Shown here: positions 17,428-25,690 of the stretch, piece after piece
Layout: each line of letters starts with the position of its first letter
How positions within the stretch are numbered: position 1 is the stretch's first letter
Assembly (NCBI GenBank): GCA_039024635.1
Contig: JBCCQA010000020.1
Coordinates: forward strand, 1-64,000
Direction of reading: 5' to 3'
Length of the DNA stretch: 64,000 bases
Source of the DNA: Kuafuiihalomonas sp039024635
GTDB taxonomy: Bacteria; Myxococcota; Kuafuiibacteriia; Kuafuiibacteriales; Kuafuiibacteriaceae
Notes under the pieces: model-generated
What the model was told of the DNA's origin: nothing
Seen by the model: only the letters and a program-made list of their open reading frames with translations
Databases searched by the model: none
Translations under genes and position numbers: made by a program

Positions 17428-18852
17428 GTGCCCGACGACGAGCTGCCCGAACATCTTCGACCCGTCGTGGGGGAAGGCACCTCCGAGCGCGCGCGGCGAG
17501 CCATCGATCGCGTAACGGGGGGAACGCTGGAGCGCTTGTCCACCGGTCGCCTGGGTAGGGCGGCCAAGCTCGGCAAGCTGGCCTGGTCCGGAGGCCGTGC
17601 CGTGCTCACCGAGAAAGCCAAGGCGGCGGTCGGCGGCGGAGGAAGCAGCAGTGGGCAGGCCTTGGCCGCCGAGATGCTGAAGACCTTCAGCGAAATGCGG
17701 GGCATCTCGATGAAGCTCGGCCAGATGCTGAGCTATCTCGACGACGGACTGCCGCCGGAGGCGCAGCGGGTCTTGGCCGTGCTTCAGCGCGACGTGCAGC
17801 CCATGCCCTGGCCCAAGATGCAGCCGGTGTTGGAGACTGGCCTGGGACGGCCCCAGGACGAGGTCTTTGCCGAGGTGGAGCCCGAGCCCATCGCGGCTGC
17901 TTCCATCGGTCAGGTCCATCGAGGTCGGCTTCGAGACGGGACAGAGGTTGCCATAAAGCTCCAATACCCGGGCATGGAGCAGGCCATGAAGGCCGACCTC
18001 AAGAACGCGAAGGTGCTCAACATCATTCAGCGGGGCCTGTCCTTCTCGACCGATACCGAGGCCATCACGGCCGAGCTAGAGCAGCGATTCTTGGACGAAT
18101 GTGACTACGCGAAGGAGGCCAACTATCAGCTTGCGTACAAGAGACGCTTCGAAGGCCATCCCTCAATCGTCATCCCGGACGTCTTCGAAGATCTGTCTTC
18201 GGAACGGGTCCTCATTACACGATTCGAGCGGGGCAAGGGCTACTACGAGTGGCTGGCCGACGCTTCGCCCGAGTCGCGGGAACACGCCGGCCGGACCTTT
18301 TATCGCTTCTACTTGGGCGCCTTCTACATGGACGGGCTCTTCAACTGCGACCCGCACCCGGGCAACTACTTGTTTCGAGAGGACGGGAGAATCGTCTTCC
18401 TGGACTACGGTTGCTGCCGCCGATTCGAGCCCGAGCGCCTCGAACAGTGGGTCGCCTTTTGTCAGGTGGTGTGTCAGGACGACGGCGACGGCATCGACCG
18501 CATGGGCCGAGCGCTCGGCTTCTTGAAGGAGTCCGGGACCTACGACAAGCAGGCCTTTCACGAGCTCATCCGCTACCTGTACACGCCCTACCTCGCCGAC
18601 GCCCCCTTCCGATTCAAAGATTACCGACCGCAAGAGACCTTTCGTCGCATGTTTACCGACAACAAGAACCTCTTCAAGCTCGACATGCCGCCCGACACCG
18701 TCTTCCTAAACCGCATCAACTTTGGGCTCGTGTCGCTGCTGGCCGAGATGGACGCCGTGATCAACGTGCGCTCCACGGTCGACGCCTACTTCGAGGGCGT
18801 CGACCCCGACTGGCCCGATGATCCTTTCCGGGGCCAGCGCTACGCGGCTTGA
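17428..18852 (+). CDS. ABC1/UbiB (AarF) family atypical kinase-like protein
   Basis: Protein of 474 residues in the ABC1/ADCK/UbiB family, which supports ubiquinone or lipid metabolism by an ATPase activity not yet well defined. Hallmarks are the KxGQ motif (SMKLGQMLSYLDD, about 95), the Ala-rich nucleotide loop AAASIGQVHRGRL, VAIKLQYPG, the catalytic-loop-like FNCDPHPGNYLF and the DFG-like FLDYGCCR. The GTG start is inferred from the reading frame's protein-like composition. The C-terminal transmembrane helices found in E. coli UbiB are absent. It is divergent from the prmA-like gene and followed by a membrane protein gene 10 bp downstream. Confidence 0.88.
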   Translation: MPDDELPEHLRPVVGEGTSERARRAIDRVTGGTLERLSTGRLGRAAKLGKLAWSGGRAVLTEKAKAAVGGGGSSSGQALAAEMLKTFSEMRGISMKLGQMLSYLDDGLPPEAQRVLAVLQRDVQPMPWPKMQPVLETGLGRPQDEVFAEVEPEPIAAASIGQVHRGRLRDGTEVAIKLQYPGMEQAMKADLKNAKVLNIIQRGLSFSTDTEAITAELEQRFLDECDYAKEANYQLAYKRRFEGHPSIVIPDVFEDLSSERVLITRFERGKGYYEWLADASPESREHAGRTFYRFYLGAFYMDGLFNCDPHPGNYLFREDGRIVFLDYGCCRRFEPERLEQWVAFCQVVCQDDGDGIDRMGRALGFLKESGTYDKQAFHELIRYLYTPYLADAPFRFKDYRPQETFRRMFTDNKNLFKLDMPPDTVFLNRINFGLVSLLAEMDAVINVRSTVDAYFEGVDPDWPDDPFRGQRYAA

Positions 18853-18862
18853 GTGCCCCGAC

Positions 18863-20020
18863 ATGAAGCTGTTGCCCACCCAATCCTTGCCCGGCGTCGT
18901 CGACGAGGGTGTCGACGCCATCGTCCGTAGTCGGCGAGGTGGGGAGGTCCAGGAGACCTTCTTCGTCCCCAAGGAGCTAGCCGACCATCTGGACCAGAAC
19001 GGCATATTCGACCTCGTCGCCGCTTCCTTCGGCCCCGACATGCGGCCCACCTTTGATCGCAAGGAGGGTCTCAGCTTCGGTCGAAAGCCGAGCCTACTTA
19101 GAGCCAGCGAACACCTGGGAGTCGACATCGAGCGCTTCGGGGACGAAGGGGCGCGCGTCCGTCTCGGCTACCGATCGAATCGAGGCGGCCACTGGATCGG
19201 GTTGGGATCCTTGGCGAGCCTTCTCGTCATCTATCCGGCGGCGGCAGGCTTCTTCTTGGGCGTCCACCCTTGGCTTTGCCTGGGCGTGGCCGCGGGAGGG
19301 CTCGCCATGCAGCTCAGCTTTTTCTTGAGCGCCCCCCTCGTCGACGTCTTCTTCGGCCGCTCAGCGTCAGAGGCTCGGCTCGGGAGCTTTCGTCAGGCCT
19401 TGCTCGATCGCCTTCGTCGTCCGGTTGGCGCCAAGGCTGCGGGCCGGGCCAGCGCTCTTCGTCTCGAGGCTCGCCAGTATCGTGGCTGGCTCGGACGGAG
19501 CTCTACCCTGGCCCTACCGGACGGTTTGGCCGAAGGCTTCGGGGCTCAGCGACTGCAGGAGACCCTCTCGGCCTTTGCGACAGCGGTGGAGGACAGTATC
19601 GTGGTCCAGGACAAGCGCCTGGTCCTATCGTCGGACAAGAGCTTTGGTCACTACGGCCGCACACTGCGGGTCGAAGTGGTGGACGAGGCCGGGGAAACGG
19701 CGCTGCGCACCGAAGACGTGATCTCGTTGTGGATCTTCATCCTTCCGGTCTTGGTCTCCTTGCCTTTGATGTTCTTCGCCACCCGCCACCTCGGAATGGC
19801 GTTCTGGGTCTACGCCCTCTTGGGCGTCCCCCTTGCGAGCGTCCTGACCCGCTGGATGCTGGATGGCTGGAGCGAGCGTCGGCTCAGGGCGGTGGAGCAG
19901 TCGGTTCTGGAAGCGATGCTCGCCTCCGAGGCCCTTCCGGAACCGGGCGCGTCGACCAAGACGAGCGCCGAGGTAGACTCAGTCGACGCTGTGGATCCGG
20001 TAGAGCACGTGATGCCGTAG
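18863..20020 (+). CDS. Hypothetical membrane protein
   Basis: Protein of 385 residues that I do not recognise. It has a soluble N-terminal part of about 110 residues, two membrane helices (about 115-160: GLGSLASLLVIYPAAAGFFL and LCLGVAAGGLAMQLSFFL), a soluble central domain, and two more helices near residues 290-340 (LWIFILPVLVSLPLMFF, AFWVYALLGVPLASVL). An acidic tail follows. Translation probably starts at the ATG 10 bp after the UbiB-like stop, suggesting one operon and a possible partnership. The last 42 bp overlap the GNAT gene on the other strand. Confidence 0.75.
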   Translation: MKLLPTQSLPGVVDEGVDAIVRSRRGGEVQETFFVPKELADHLDQNGIFDLVAASFGPDMRPTFDRKEGLSFGRKPSLLRASEHLGVDIERFGDEGARVRLGYRSNRGGHWIGLGSLASLLVIYPAAAGFFLGVHPWLCLGVAAGGLAMQLSFFLSAPLVDVFFGRSASEARLGSFRQALLDRLRRPVGAKAAGRASALRLEARQYRGWLGRSSTLALPDGLAEGFGAQRLQETLSAFATAVEDSIVVQDKRLVLSSDKSFGHYGRTLRVEVVDEAGETALRTEDVISLWIFILPVLVSLPLMFFATRHLGMAFWVYALLGVPLASVLTRWMLDGWSERRLRAVEQSVLEAMLASEALPEPGASTKTSAEVDSVDAVDPVEHVMP

Positions 20021-20521
20021 CGCGTGGCCGATGGGCAGGCTCGGGTGCTCGAAGTCGTCGCTCGGGTCTCGCGTCATTCCGATCTCTTCCATCACCCGCC
20101 ACGAGGATCGATTGGCCGGCACCGTGAAGGACACAATCTCCTCCAACCCCAGTTCTTCGAAGCCGAAATCGAGGGCGAGCCGGGCGGCTTCGGTGCAGTA
20201 GCCGCTGCCCTGGGCCCATGGGCCGAGCCGCCAGCCTACCTCGATGGCGGGGGTGAAGTGGGCTTCGAAGGGCACTTGCTTCAGGCCGACGACCCCGCCA
20301 AAGTCGAAAGCGCCCGGAACCTCCAGCGCCCACAAACCGAAGCCATGCTCTGTGAAGTGGTCTTCGATGCGGTCCGCGAGGGCGTCGCTCTCGCCCCTGG
20401 AGAGCGTGCCGGGGAAATGACGCATCACGTTCGTGTTGGAGTTGAGCTTGGCCCACGGCTCTCGGTCTTCCGGGCGCCATAGGCGGAGCCGGACCCTCTC
20501 ACCGCTCAATCCGTCCACCAC
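19979..20521 (-). CDS. GNAT family N-acetyltransferase (RimJ/RimL type)
   Basis: Acetyltransferase of about 180 residues with the RimJ/RimL arrangement: RLRLWRPEDREPWAKLN at the N-terminus, FGGVVGLKQVPFEA and IEVGWRLGPWAQGSGYCTEA, whose glycine-containing pyrophosphate loop binds acetyl-CoA. The C-terminal IVSFTVPANRSSWRVMEEIGM is the usual N-x-x-S-x-x-x-x-E-x-x-G strand-helix. Two consecutive GTG codons at 20521 and 20518 are the likely start; a TTG at 20629 would add a basic leader. The 3' end overlaps the membrane protein gene tail by 42 bp. Confidence 0.82.
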   Translation of the reverse strand: MVDGLSGERVRLRLWRPEDREPWAKLNSNTNVMRHFPGTLSRGESDALADRIEDHFTEHGFGLWALEVPGAFDFGGVVGLKQVPFEAHFTPAIEVGWRLGPWAQGSGYCTEAARLALDFGFEELGLEEIVSFTVPANRSSWRVMEEIGMTRDPSDDFEHPSLPIGHALRHHVLYRIHSVD

Positions 20522-20631
20522 TGGAGGGTGCCGCTTCCCGGGAGCGGGGGAAAGCCAAACGGTGCCCCTGGCAAGAAAGACCCTTCGAGAAACCCGATGA
20601 CTCCCCTGCCGTGGCACAGGCAGAGTCAAGC

Positions 20632-21444
20632 ATGGCCACGACGACGCCCTCCGTCATCCCCGAGACTCGTGCTCGGTTAGCGGCCCACTGGGCCGCCAAC
20701 GTCCCCGCTTCGGTCGCGAGCCACCTTCTGACCCCCGAGCCCGACTACGGCCATACCGCTCTCCGGTGGCGGGACGGTCTGGGCCTGGTCTCGGCTTCCA
20801 TCGACGGCATGTTCCGGGTGGGCCTTTCGCTGGAGAAGGGCGAGGTATTCGTAGCCCGGGACGCCGTGGTGGTGGCCAGCTTCTCGCTGGACGCTCAGAC
20901 CCTTCAGGACGCCATCGACCGCCTCGCCGTGACCCTATTCGAGGCAGGTGGAGCCAAGAAGTCTCTCCCCGTTCCGCTCCTCGACCTGACCCGGCCCCCC
21001 CACGTCGTCGCCGAGGGCGCGGGCTTCGAGGTCGATCTCGGCCAGTGGTCAGCGCTTTCCAACTGGTTCGGCTTTGCGGCTCGGCGCCTCGAGCGAGAGC
21101 GGGCCCAGCACGATACGGCCTCTGCTCTCCGTTGCTGGCCTCACCACTTTGACATTGGCGCGCTCTGGACCCTCGATGAAGAGCCGGATCCCGAAAAGGC
21201 CCGCTCGGTCGGCATCGGACTGTCCCCCGGCGACGAGCTCATCTCGGATCCCTACTTCTACGTGCTCCCCTGGCCCAAACCCGAAGCTCGGCCTTCCCTC
21301 CCGGTAGGAAGTTGGGAAGGCGGCTTCATGGTCCTGGAGGCCACCGAGATCCTGTCCGGCGACCCTGTCTTCACCGTCGACCGCTTCTTGGGCGAGGTCT
21401 CTTCGATCGCGACCGAACTCGTGAGCGGAGGCCGGGCGGGCTGA
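20632..21444 (+). CDS. Conserved hypothetical protein, DUF5996-like
   Basis: Soluble protein of 270 residues without signal or membrane segments. The segment LRCWPHHFDIGALW, the acidic ARSVGIGLSPGDELISDPYFYVLPWP and the terminal WEGGFMVLEA match what I remember of DUF5996-type proteins, but the assignment is tentative. It starts at an ATG preceded by GGCAGAG, and is divergent from the GNAT gene with about 110 bp between. Function unknown. Confidence 0.72.
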   Translation: MATTTPSVIPETRARLAAHWAANVPASVASHLLTPEPDYGHTALRWRDGLGLVSASIDGMFRVGLSLEKGEVFVARDAVVVASFSLDAQTLQDAIDRLAVTLFEAGGAKKSLPVPLLDLTRPPHVVAEGAGFEVDLGQWSALSNWFGFAARRLERERAQHDTASALRCWPHHFDIGALWTLDEEPDPEKARSVGIGLSPGDELISDPYFYVLPWPKPEARPSLPVGSWEGGFMVLEATEILSGDPVFTVDRFLGEVSSIATELVSGGRAG

Positions 21445-21475
21445 CAGTCGAGCTCGTTCGTCCTAGGACCCCCGC

Positions 21476-22417
21476 GTGCCATCTTGGTTGCGAGCCCCCC
21501 TCGGTCTGAGCGCCGGCGCTTTGTCCTTCGTCTATCTCATCGGCGTCCTGAATCCGATCCAGATGCTGAGCGTGTTCGTTCGGCCTTTCTCCAAGCCAGC
21601 CTTCCGGACCATGAACCGCTGGTGCGCCCGCTCGGTCTGGGGCCTTTGGGTGGTGATGGCCGAGCGCCAGAACGGCACCGTCTTCCGCTTTACCGGAGAT
21701 GCGGCTCGACCCGGTGAGAACGCGGTGTTGCTGCCCAATCATCAGTCCATGGCCGACGTTCTGGTCGTGCTCGCCCATGGCTGGCGCATGGCCCGGCTCG
21801 GCGACATGAAGTGGTTCGTGAAGGACGTGGTGAAGTGGGTGCCGGGCCCGGGCTGGGGCATGAAGTTCCTGGACTGCATCTTCTTGAAGCGGAACTGGGC
21901 CGAGGACCAAGGCGAGATCGAGCGGCTGTTCGGAAAGTTCAAGCAGGAGGACATCCCGATCTGCTTGGTCTCCTTCCTCGAAGGCACGCGCAAGACGCCC
22001 AAGAAGCACGCTGCAGCCCGAGCCTTTGCCGAGTCCCGAGGCCTGCCCGTGACCGAGCACGTCATGGTGCCTCGCACCAAGGGCTTCGTGGCGACGATGC
22101 AGGGCCTGCGTGCACATATCGACTCGGTCCAGGACCTCACCATCGCCTACCCCGAAGGGGTGCCCGGCCTCGTCGATTGCTTCGCCGGCAAGCCCCGCCG
22201 CATCGATATCCACGTGCGTCGCTACCCCGTCTCCGAACTCCCTACCGACGAAGAGGAGCTGACCCGCTGGACCTACGAACGCTTCCAGGAGAAAGACGCC
22301 TTGCTCCAGGCCCATCGTGAGCAGGGGGCCTTTCCGGGGGCGGTCACTTCGGGCCCGGTTCGGACCCTGGACTGGCTGAAGGCCGAGCCCAAGCGACGCT
22401 GTCCCGTGGAGGCCTGA
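21476..22417 (+). CDS. 1-acyl-sn-glycerol-3-phosphate acyltransferase-like (LPLAT/PlsC) protein
   Basis: Membrane-associated acyltransferase of 313 residues with a GTG start. The catalytic HX4D motif is NHQSMAD (about residue 86). The acceptor-binding block is FLEGTRK (about 163), and the sequence around FLKRNWAEDQGEI fits the LCLAT/AGPAT-like branch found in many Gram-negative bacteria. One or two N-terminal hydrophobic segments (LGLSAGALSFVYLIGVL) should anchor it. It probably acylates lysophosphatidate or a related lipid. The start is 31 bp after the previous gene, in the same direction. Confidence 0.88.
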   Translation: MPSWLRAPLGLSAGALSFVYLIGVLNPIQMLSVFVRPFSKPAFRTMNRWCARSVWGLWVVMAERQNGTVFRFTGDAARPGENAVLLPNHQSMADVLVVLAHGWRMARLGDMKWFVKDVVKWVPGPGWGMKFLDCIFLKRNWAEDQGEIERLFGKFKQEDIPICLVSFLEGTRKTPKKHAAARAFAESRGLPVTEHVMVPRTKGFVATMQGLRAHIDSVQDLTIAYPEGVPGLVDCFAGKPRRIDIHVRRYPVSELPTDEEELTRWTYERFQEKDALLQAHREQGAFPGAVTSGPVRTLDWLKAEPKRRCPVEA

Positions 22418-22449
22418 CCTCCACCCGGGTTTCGGACTAAGCTGAGCCC

Positions 22450-22899
22450 ATGTCGATTTGGTGGGCCGGAAAGGTGGCGGCGGGGCTGTTCTTGGTCCTG
22501 CAGCCCGTTCTCAGCCTGGCCTTGGACGGCCCAGGACCGGTCCTTCGCCCCCTCCTGGGTGCGGGCGCGCTGATGGGGGCCTTGGGGAGCATCGTGCACT
22601 TGGGTCACTACGTACTGCTTCGGCGCCGGGCGGGCGCCCTCGGGCGGCCTCGAACCTTGGTCACCGAAGGGGGATTGCTCCCTTTCGTTCGCCACCCGAT
22701 GTACCTGGGCGACTCGGTGGCCATTCTCGGGTTCGGGTTGATGTGGCCCACCGTGATCGCCCTCGTCGTCATGGCCTTGGGTCTGGCCTGTGCAGTGCTT
22801 CAGGCCTTCCGCGAAGACCGACAGCTGGCCCATACCTTTCCGGAAGCCCATCGGGCCTGGAAGGCGAAAAGCACGCTACTCGTCCCCTTCCTCTTTTAG
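22450..22899 (+). CDS. Isoprenylcysteine carboxyl methyltransferase (ICMT)-like integral membrane methyltransferase
   Basis: Small membrane protein of 149 residues with four predicted helices. It carries the ICMT/PEMT-type cofactor motif GLLPFVRHPMYLGDSV, followed by a C-terminal cytoplasmic segment FREDRQLAHTFPEAHRAW that matches the E-x-x-L/L-x-x-x-F-x-x-Y/H-x-x-Y/W signature of the family. It likely methylates a lipid or small hydrophobic molecule in the membrane. It begins 33 bp after the acyltransferase stop, so the two may share a lipid-modifying role. Confidence 0.85.
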   Translation: MSIWWAGKVAAGLFLVLQPVLSLALDGPGPVLRPLLGAGALMGALGSIVHLGHYVLLRRRAGALGRPRTLVTEGGLLPFVRHPMYLGDSVAILGFGLMWPTVIALVVMALGLACAVLQAFREDRQLAHTFPEAHRAWKAKSTLLVPFLF

Positions 22900-23100
22900 G
22901 GCGTCGGGGTCGATGCGGGTCAGGGCGTCGGTCAGGCGACGCTGGTACCGACGGTTTCGACGTCGGCCCTTGGCCGCGTTGGCTCGCCATCCGCTTCGCT
23001 TGTCGTGCACCAGTTTCTCGAGATCGTCCGCCCGGTCGATCTGCGAAGCGTCGTCGGTGCGGGTTCTGCGGGGCACGGGCCGAGACTGCCCATTGGCCAT
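22876..23100 (-). CDS. Small basic hypothetical protein
   Basis: Reading frame of 74 residues, highly charged, with RANAAKGRRRNRRYQRRLTDAL and an acidic end (DPDALKEEGDE); only short parts are quoted because no domain is recognisable. The composition looks protein-like rather than a shadow, and it fills the gap between the ICMT-like gene and the kinase. It overlaps the former by 24 bp tail to tail. No clear ribosome binding site is seen. It may be a nucleic-acid-binding small protein or may not be expressed. Confidence 0.4.
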   Translation of the reverse strand: MANGQSRPVPRRTRTDDASQIDRADDLEKLVHDKRSGWRANAAKGRRRNRRYQRRLTDALTRIDPDALKEEGDE

Positions 23101-23188
23101 CCATGGGCCCAAATGCCCCTTTGTGTCCCGAGTCCGGACCGGGTAACCTCAAACCAGATCGCCGAATATTTCCCGGCAGGCAGGCTTC

Positions 23189-24760
23189 ATGAACCCACCC
23201 ACCCGCGAATACTGGACCTGCCCCGGGTGCGAGCTCGTTCAGGAGGAGGCCAGCCCCGGCACGCGCTGTTCGGGATGCAGCATGGTCTTGGTGCCGGCCA
23301 AGGTGCTGGAAGCCCACGTCGGCGACGAAGCTCTGGGGAAGATCGTCAGCGACAAATACGCCGTGATCGGCGTCTTGGGGACCGGAGGTTTTGGAACGGT
23401 GTACCACGCCATTCAGGAGCCCGTCGGTCGACCGGTGGCGGTCAAGATCGTACACAAGCAGCACGCCAAGGACCCCGCTCTTCGGGCTCGCTTCTTCCGG
23501 GAGGCCCGGGTCGTGGCCCAGCTCTCGGATCCGGTCGTGGTCACCCTTTACGACTACGGCGACGATCCGGACGTCGGTCTTTATACGGTCTTCGAGTTCG
23601 TCGACGGCATGACGCTGTCCAAGCGGCTGGCGGAAGGGCCGCAGGATCCAGTCTGGGTCACCTACGTTCTTCTTCAGCTGCTGAAGGGGCTGGCCGAAGC
23701 CCACGCGATGGATATGGTCCACCGCGACATCAAGCCGGCCAACATCATGATCGTGAAGCGGCCCGATGGCGACGAAGTGGTTCGCCTTCTCGACTTCGGC
23801 ATCGCCAAGGTCCTGACTCAGGAGCACCGGGAGGCGACGGTCGAAACCCAGCAGGGGGTCGTGGTGGGGACGCCCGAGTTCATGTCGCCGGAGCAGGCTC
23901 GGGCCAACCGAGAGCTCGACGCGCGGAGCGACATCTATTCTTTGGGCGTGGTGGCCTACAGCTTGCTGGCCGGCAAGAATCCATTCAAGCGAGGTTCGGT
24001 CATCGACACCATCATGGCCCAGTGCTCGGCTGAAGCGCCGCCCTTCGATCCCGAGCTCCAGGTTCCTCCACTCCTGGAAGAGGCGGTCCGAAAGGCGATC
24101 GCCAAGGAGCCGAGCGATCGTCACCAGGACGCGCCCGCCATGAGTGTGGCCCTTCGCTCGGTTTTTCCCCCGAGCACCGTGCCCGCCGGTCTCACGCCGA
24201 GCCCCTCCTACACGAGCCTTCTCGCTTCGGCCGAGCAGCGCGCCCCCCGAAGCCGATCCTCTTTGGCTTCGGCTTCGATAAGCCAGCCCGAAGCCGCTCT
24301 GGACGTGGGCGCGGGCCACACCATGGCCGAGCCGGTGTCCGAGTCCTTGCCCCCCTCCAAGAGCAAGTCGGGCGTTTGGCTCGTGCTTCTCCTCCTCGTT
24401 CTCACGGCGGGTGGGGGGCTCGTCTATTTGCGCGGCGCGGACCACGAGGTCGAAGGACTACCCGTCGAAGCGAGCTCACCGTCGCCCGCGGTCCCTTCGA
24501 AGGCCACTCCGCCCGCGCAGGCGGCACCGGTCGAGACGCCCAAGCCTCCGCCGGCCGAAGTCGAGGCCAGGTCCGGCCCCGAGGCCCAGCCCGAACCAAG
24601 AGCGGAGCCCAAGCAGGTCGAGCGGCGGAAGGGCCGAAAGAGCCCTCGATCCCGCGTACGTCAGGCTGTCTCTGCCCCAGAGCCCAAGAAGGCAACGCCG
24701 AAAAAAGTCGAGCCCAAGAAGGCTGCCCAGCCTGACTCCCTCGAGGTCCCCGAGTTCTGA
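23189..24760 (+). CDS. Ser/Thr protein kinase (Hanks type) with N-terminal zinc ribbon and one transmembrane helix
   Basis: Eukaryotic-like kinase of 523 residues. Residues 11-33 form a CxxC...CxxC zinc-ribbon-like motif (CPGC, CSGC), unusual in front of a bacterial kinase. The kinase domain (about 55-325) has the glycine loop GTGGFGTVYHA, the VAVKIV lysine, HRDIKPANIM, DFG (LLDFGIAKV), GTPEFMSPEQ and the DARSDIYSLGVV helix, so all catalytic residues are present. A membrane helix lies near 393-412 (VWLVLLLLVLTAGGGLVYL). The outer part is a Pro/Ala/Lys-rich tail with AlaProLys repeats, disordered and possibly wall-interacting. It is followed 3 bp later by a TPR-PEGA gene. Confidence 0.95.
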   Translation: MNPPTREYWTCPGCELVQEEASPGTRCSGCSMVLVPAKVLEAHVGDEALGKIVSDKYAVIGVLGTGGFGTVYHAIQEPVGRPVAVKIVHKQHAKDPALRARFFREARVVAQLSDPVVVTLYDYGDDPDVGLYTVFEFVDGMTLSKRLAEGPQDPVWVTYVLLQLLKGLAEAHAMDMVHRDIKPANIMIVKRPDGDEVVRLLDFGIAKVLTQEHREATVETQQGVVVGTPEFMSPEQARANRELDARSDIYSLGVVAYSLLAGKNPFKRGSVIDTIMAQCSAEAPPFDPELQVPPLLEEAVRKAIAKEPSDRHQDAPAMSVALRSVFPPSTVPAGLTPSPSYTSLLASAEQRAPRSRSSLASASISQPEAALDVGAGHTMAEPVSESLPPSKSKSGVWLVLLLLVLTAGGGLVYLRGADHEVEGLPVEASSPSPAVPSKATPPAQAAPVETPKPPPAEVEARSGPEAQPEPRAEPKQVERRKGRKSPRSRVRQAVSAPEPKKATPKKVEPKKAAQPDSLEVPEF

Positions 24761-24763
24761 ATC

Positions 24764-25690
24764 ATGTTCAAGTTCTGCAAGATCCTCCCGATGGTCATCG
24801 CCCTCCTGACGGCGACGCCCGGCTTCGCCCAGACGCCGAACATCGCCGACGCGCAGGAACGGGTGAACGCGGCGGCAAAGCTGTTCGGGGGCGGCGACTA
24901 CGAGGGCGCCTTGAGGGAACTCCGGGCGGCGGAGGCGATCGCGGCCGAAGTCGATCCCGACGCTCTGCCGAGCATTCGCTTCAACATGGCCCGTTGTCTG
25001 GAAGAGCTGGGGCGGACCCAGGAGGCCATCGACGCCTACGAGGCCTACAACAAGCTTCCTGACGTATCGCATCGAAAGCAGCGCGCCTTCCAGGCCTTGA
25101 AGAAGCTGCGAAAGCAGGTCTTCGGGAGCCTGTCCGTCGCTTGCGACCCGACGGGCTCGGTCATCGAGATAAAGGGCGTGACCGAAGGCGCACCGAGCTG
25201 TCCTTGGCGAAGCGACGCCGTGCCCCCGGGCTCCTATGCCCTCAAGGTGACCCACCCCGGCTACCTGGAGGAGATTCGACTGGTCGAGGTCGCGTCCGGC
25301 AAAGCCCAGTCGGTTCAGATCGCCCTGAATCGAGACCCCGAAGCCGCGCCCCTCACGGTGGCCGGCGCGCCTACCAAAGAGCCCTTTCGCCTTCGAGCGG
25401 GACCCACCATCGTGACGGGTTTGGGCGTAGCCGCCCTGGCGGCCGGGGTAGGCTTCAACGTCTCGGCCGCCAATAACAGTGATGCGGCCGAGGACCCCCT
25501 GAACTTCCTGCAGCGAAACGAGCTGGCCGATGCTTTCGAGCGTGACCGAACGCTGGCCATCGCGAGCTACGCCGTGGGCGGGGCCGCTTTGGTGACGGGG
25601 ATCGTTTGGTTCATCGCGGGCGGGAAGAAGAAGAACCAGACCTCGCATCGGGTGGTCCCGACCGTGAACGGACTGGCGGTGCAGTTCTGA
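24764..25690 (+). CDS. Exported TPR and PEGA domain protein
   Basis: Protein of 308 residues with a cleavable signal peptide (ALLTATPGFAQ). A TPR-like helical region follows (about 30-110: AAKLFGGGDYEGALRELRAAEAI and NMARCLEELGRTQEAIDAYEAY), then a PEGA domain (about 120-190) with GSLSVACDP, VPPGSYALKVTHPGYLEE. Two hydrophobic helices lie near 212-232 and 268-290. This architecture is common in myxobacteria, often beside Ser/Thr kinases; its function is unknown. The start is 3 bp after the kinase stop, and its TGA overlaps the next ATG (TGATG form), so the three genes form one operon. Confidence 0.88.
   Translation: MFKFCKILPMVIALLTATPGFAQTPNIADAQERVNAAAKLFGGGDYEGALRELRAAEAIAAEVDPDALPSIRFNMARCLEELGRTQEAIDAYEAYNKLPDVSHRKQRAFQALKKLRKQVFGSLSVACDPTGSVIEIKGVTEGAPSCPWRSDAVPPGSYALKVTHPGYLEEIRLVEVASGKAQSVQIALNRDPEAAPLTVAGAPTKEPFRLRAGPTIVTGLGVAALAAGVGFNVSAANNSDAAEDPLNFLQRNELADAFERDRTLAIASYAVGGAALVTGIVWFIAGGKKKNQTSHRVVPTVNGLAVQF

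Noticed and set aside
17284..17964. N-terminal extension of the PrmA-like gene to 17964
   Set aside because: The added 227 codons lie over the UbiB-like gene in reverse; PrmA similarity starts at the ATG at 17283.
22769..24445. Minus-strand open frame of 558 codons over the Ser/Thr kinase
   Set aside because: Opposite to a complete kinase with all catalytic motifs; the product is Arg/His/Gly-rich without a domain.
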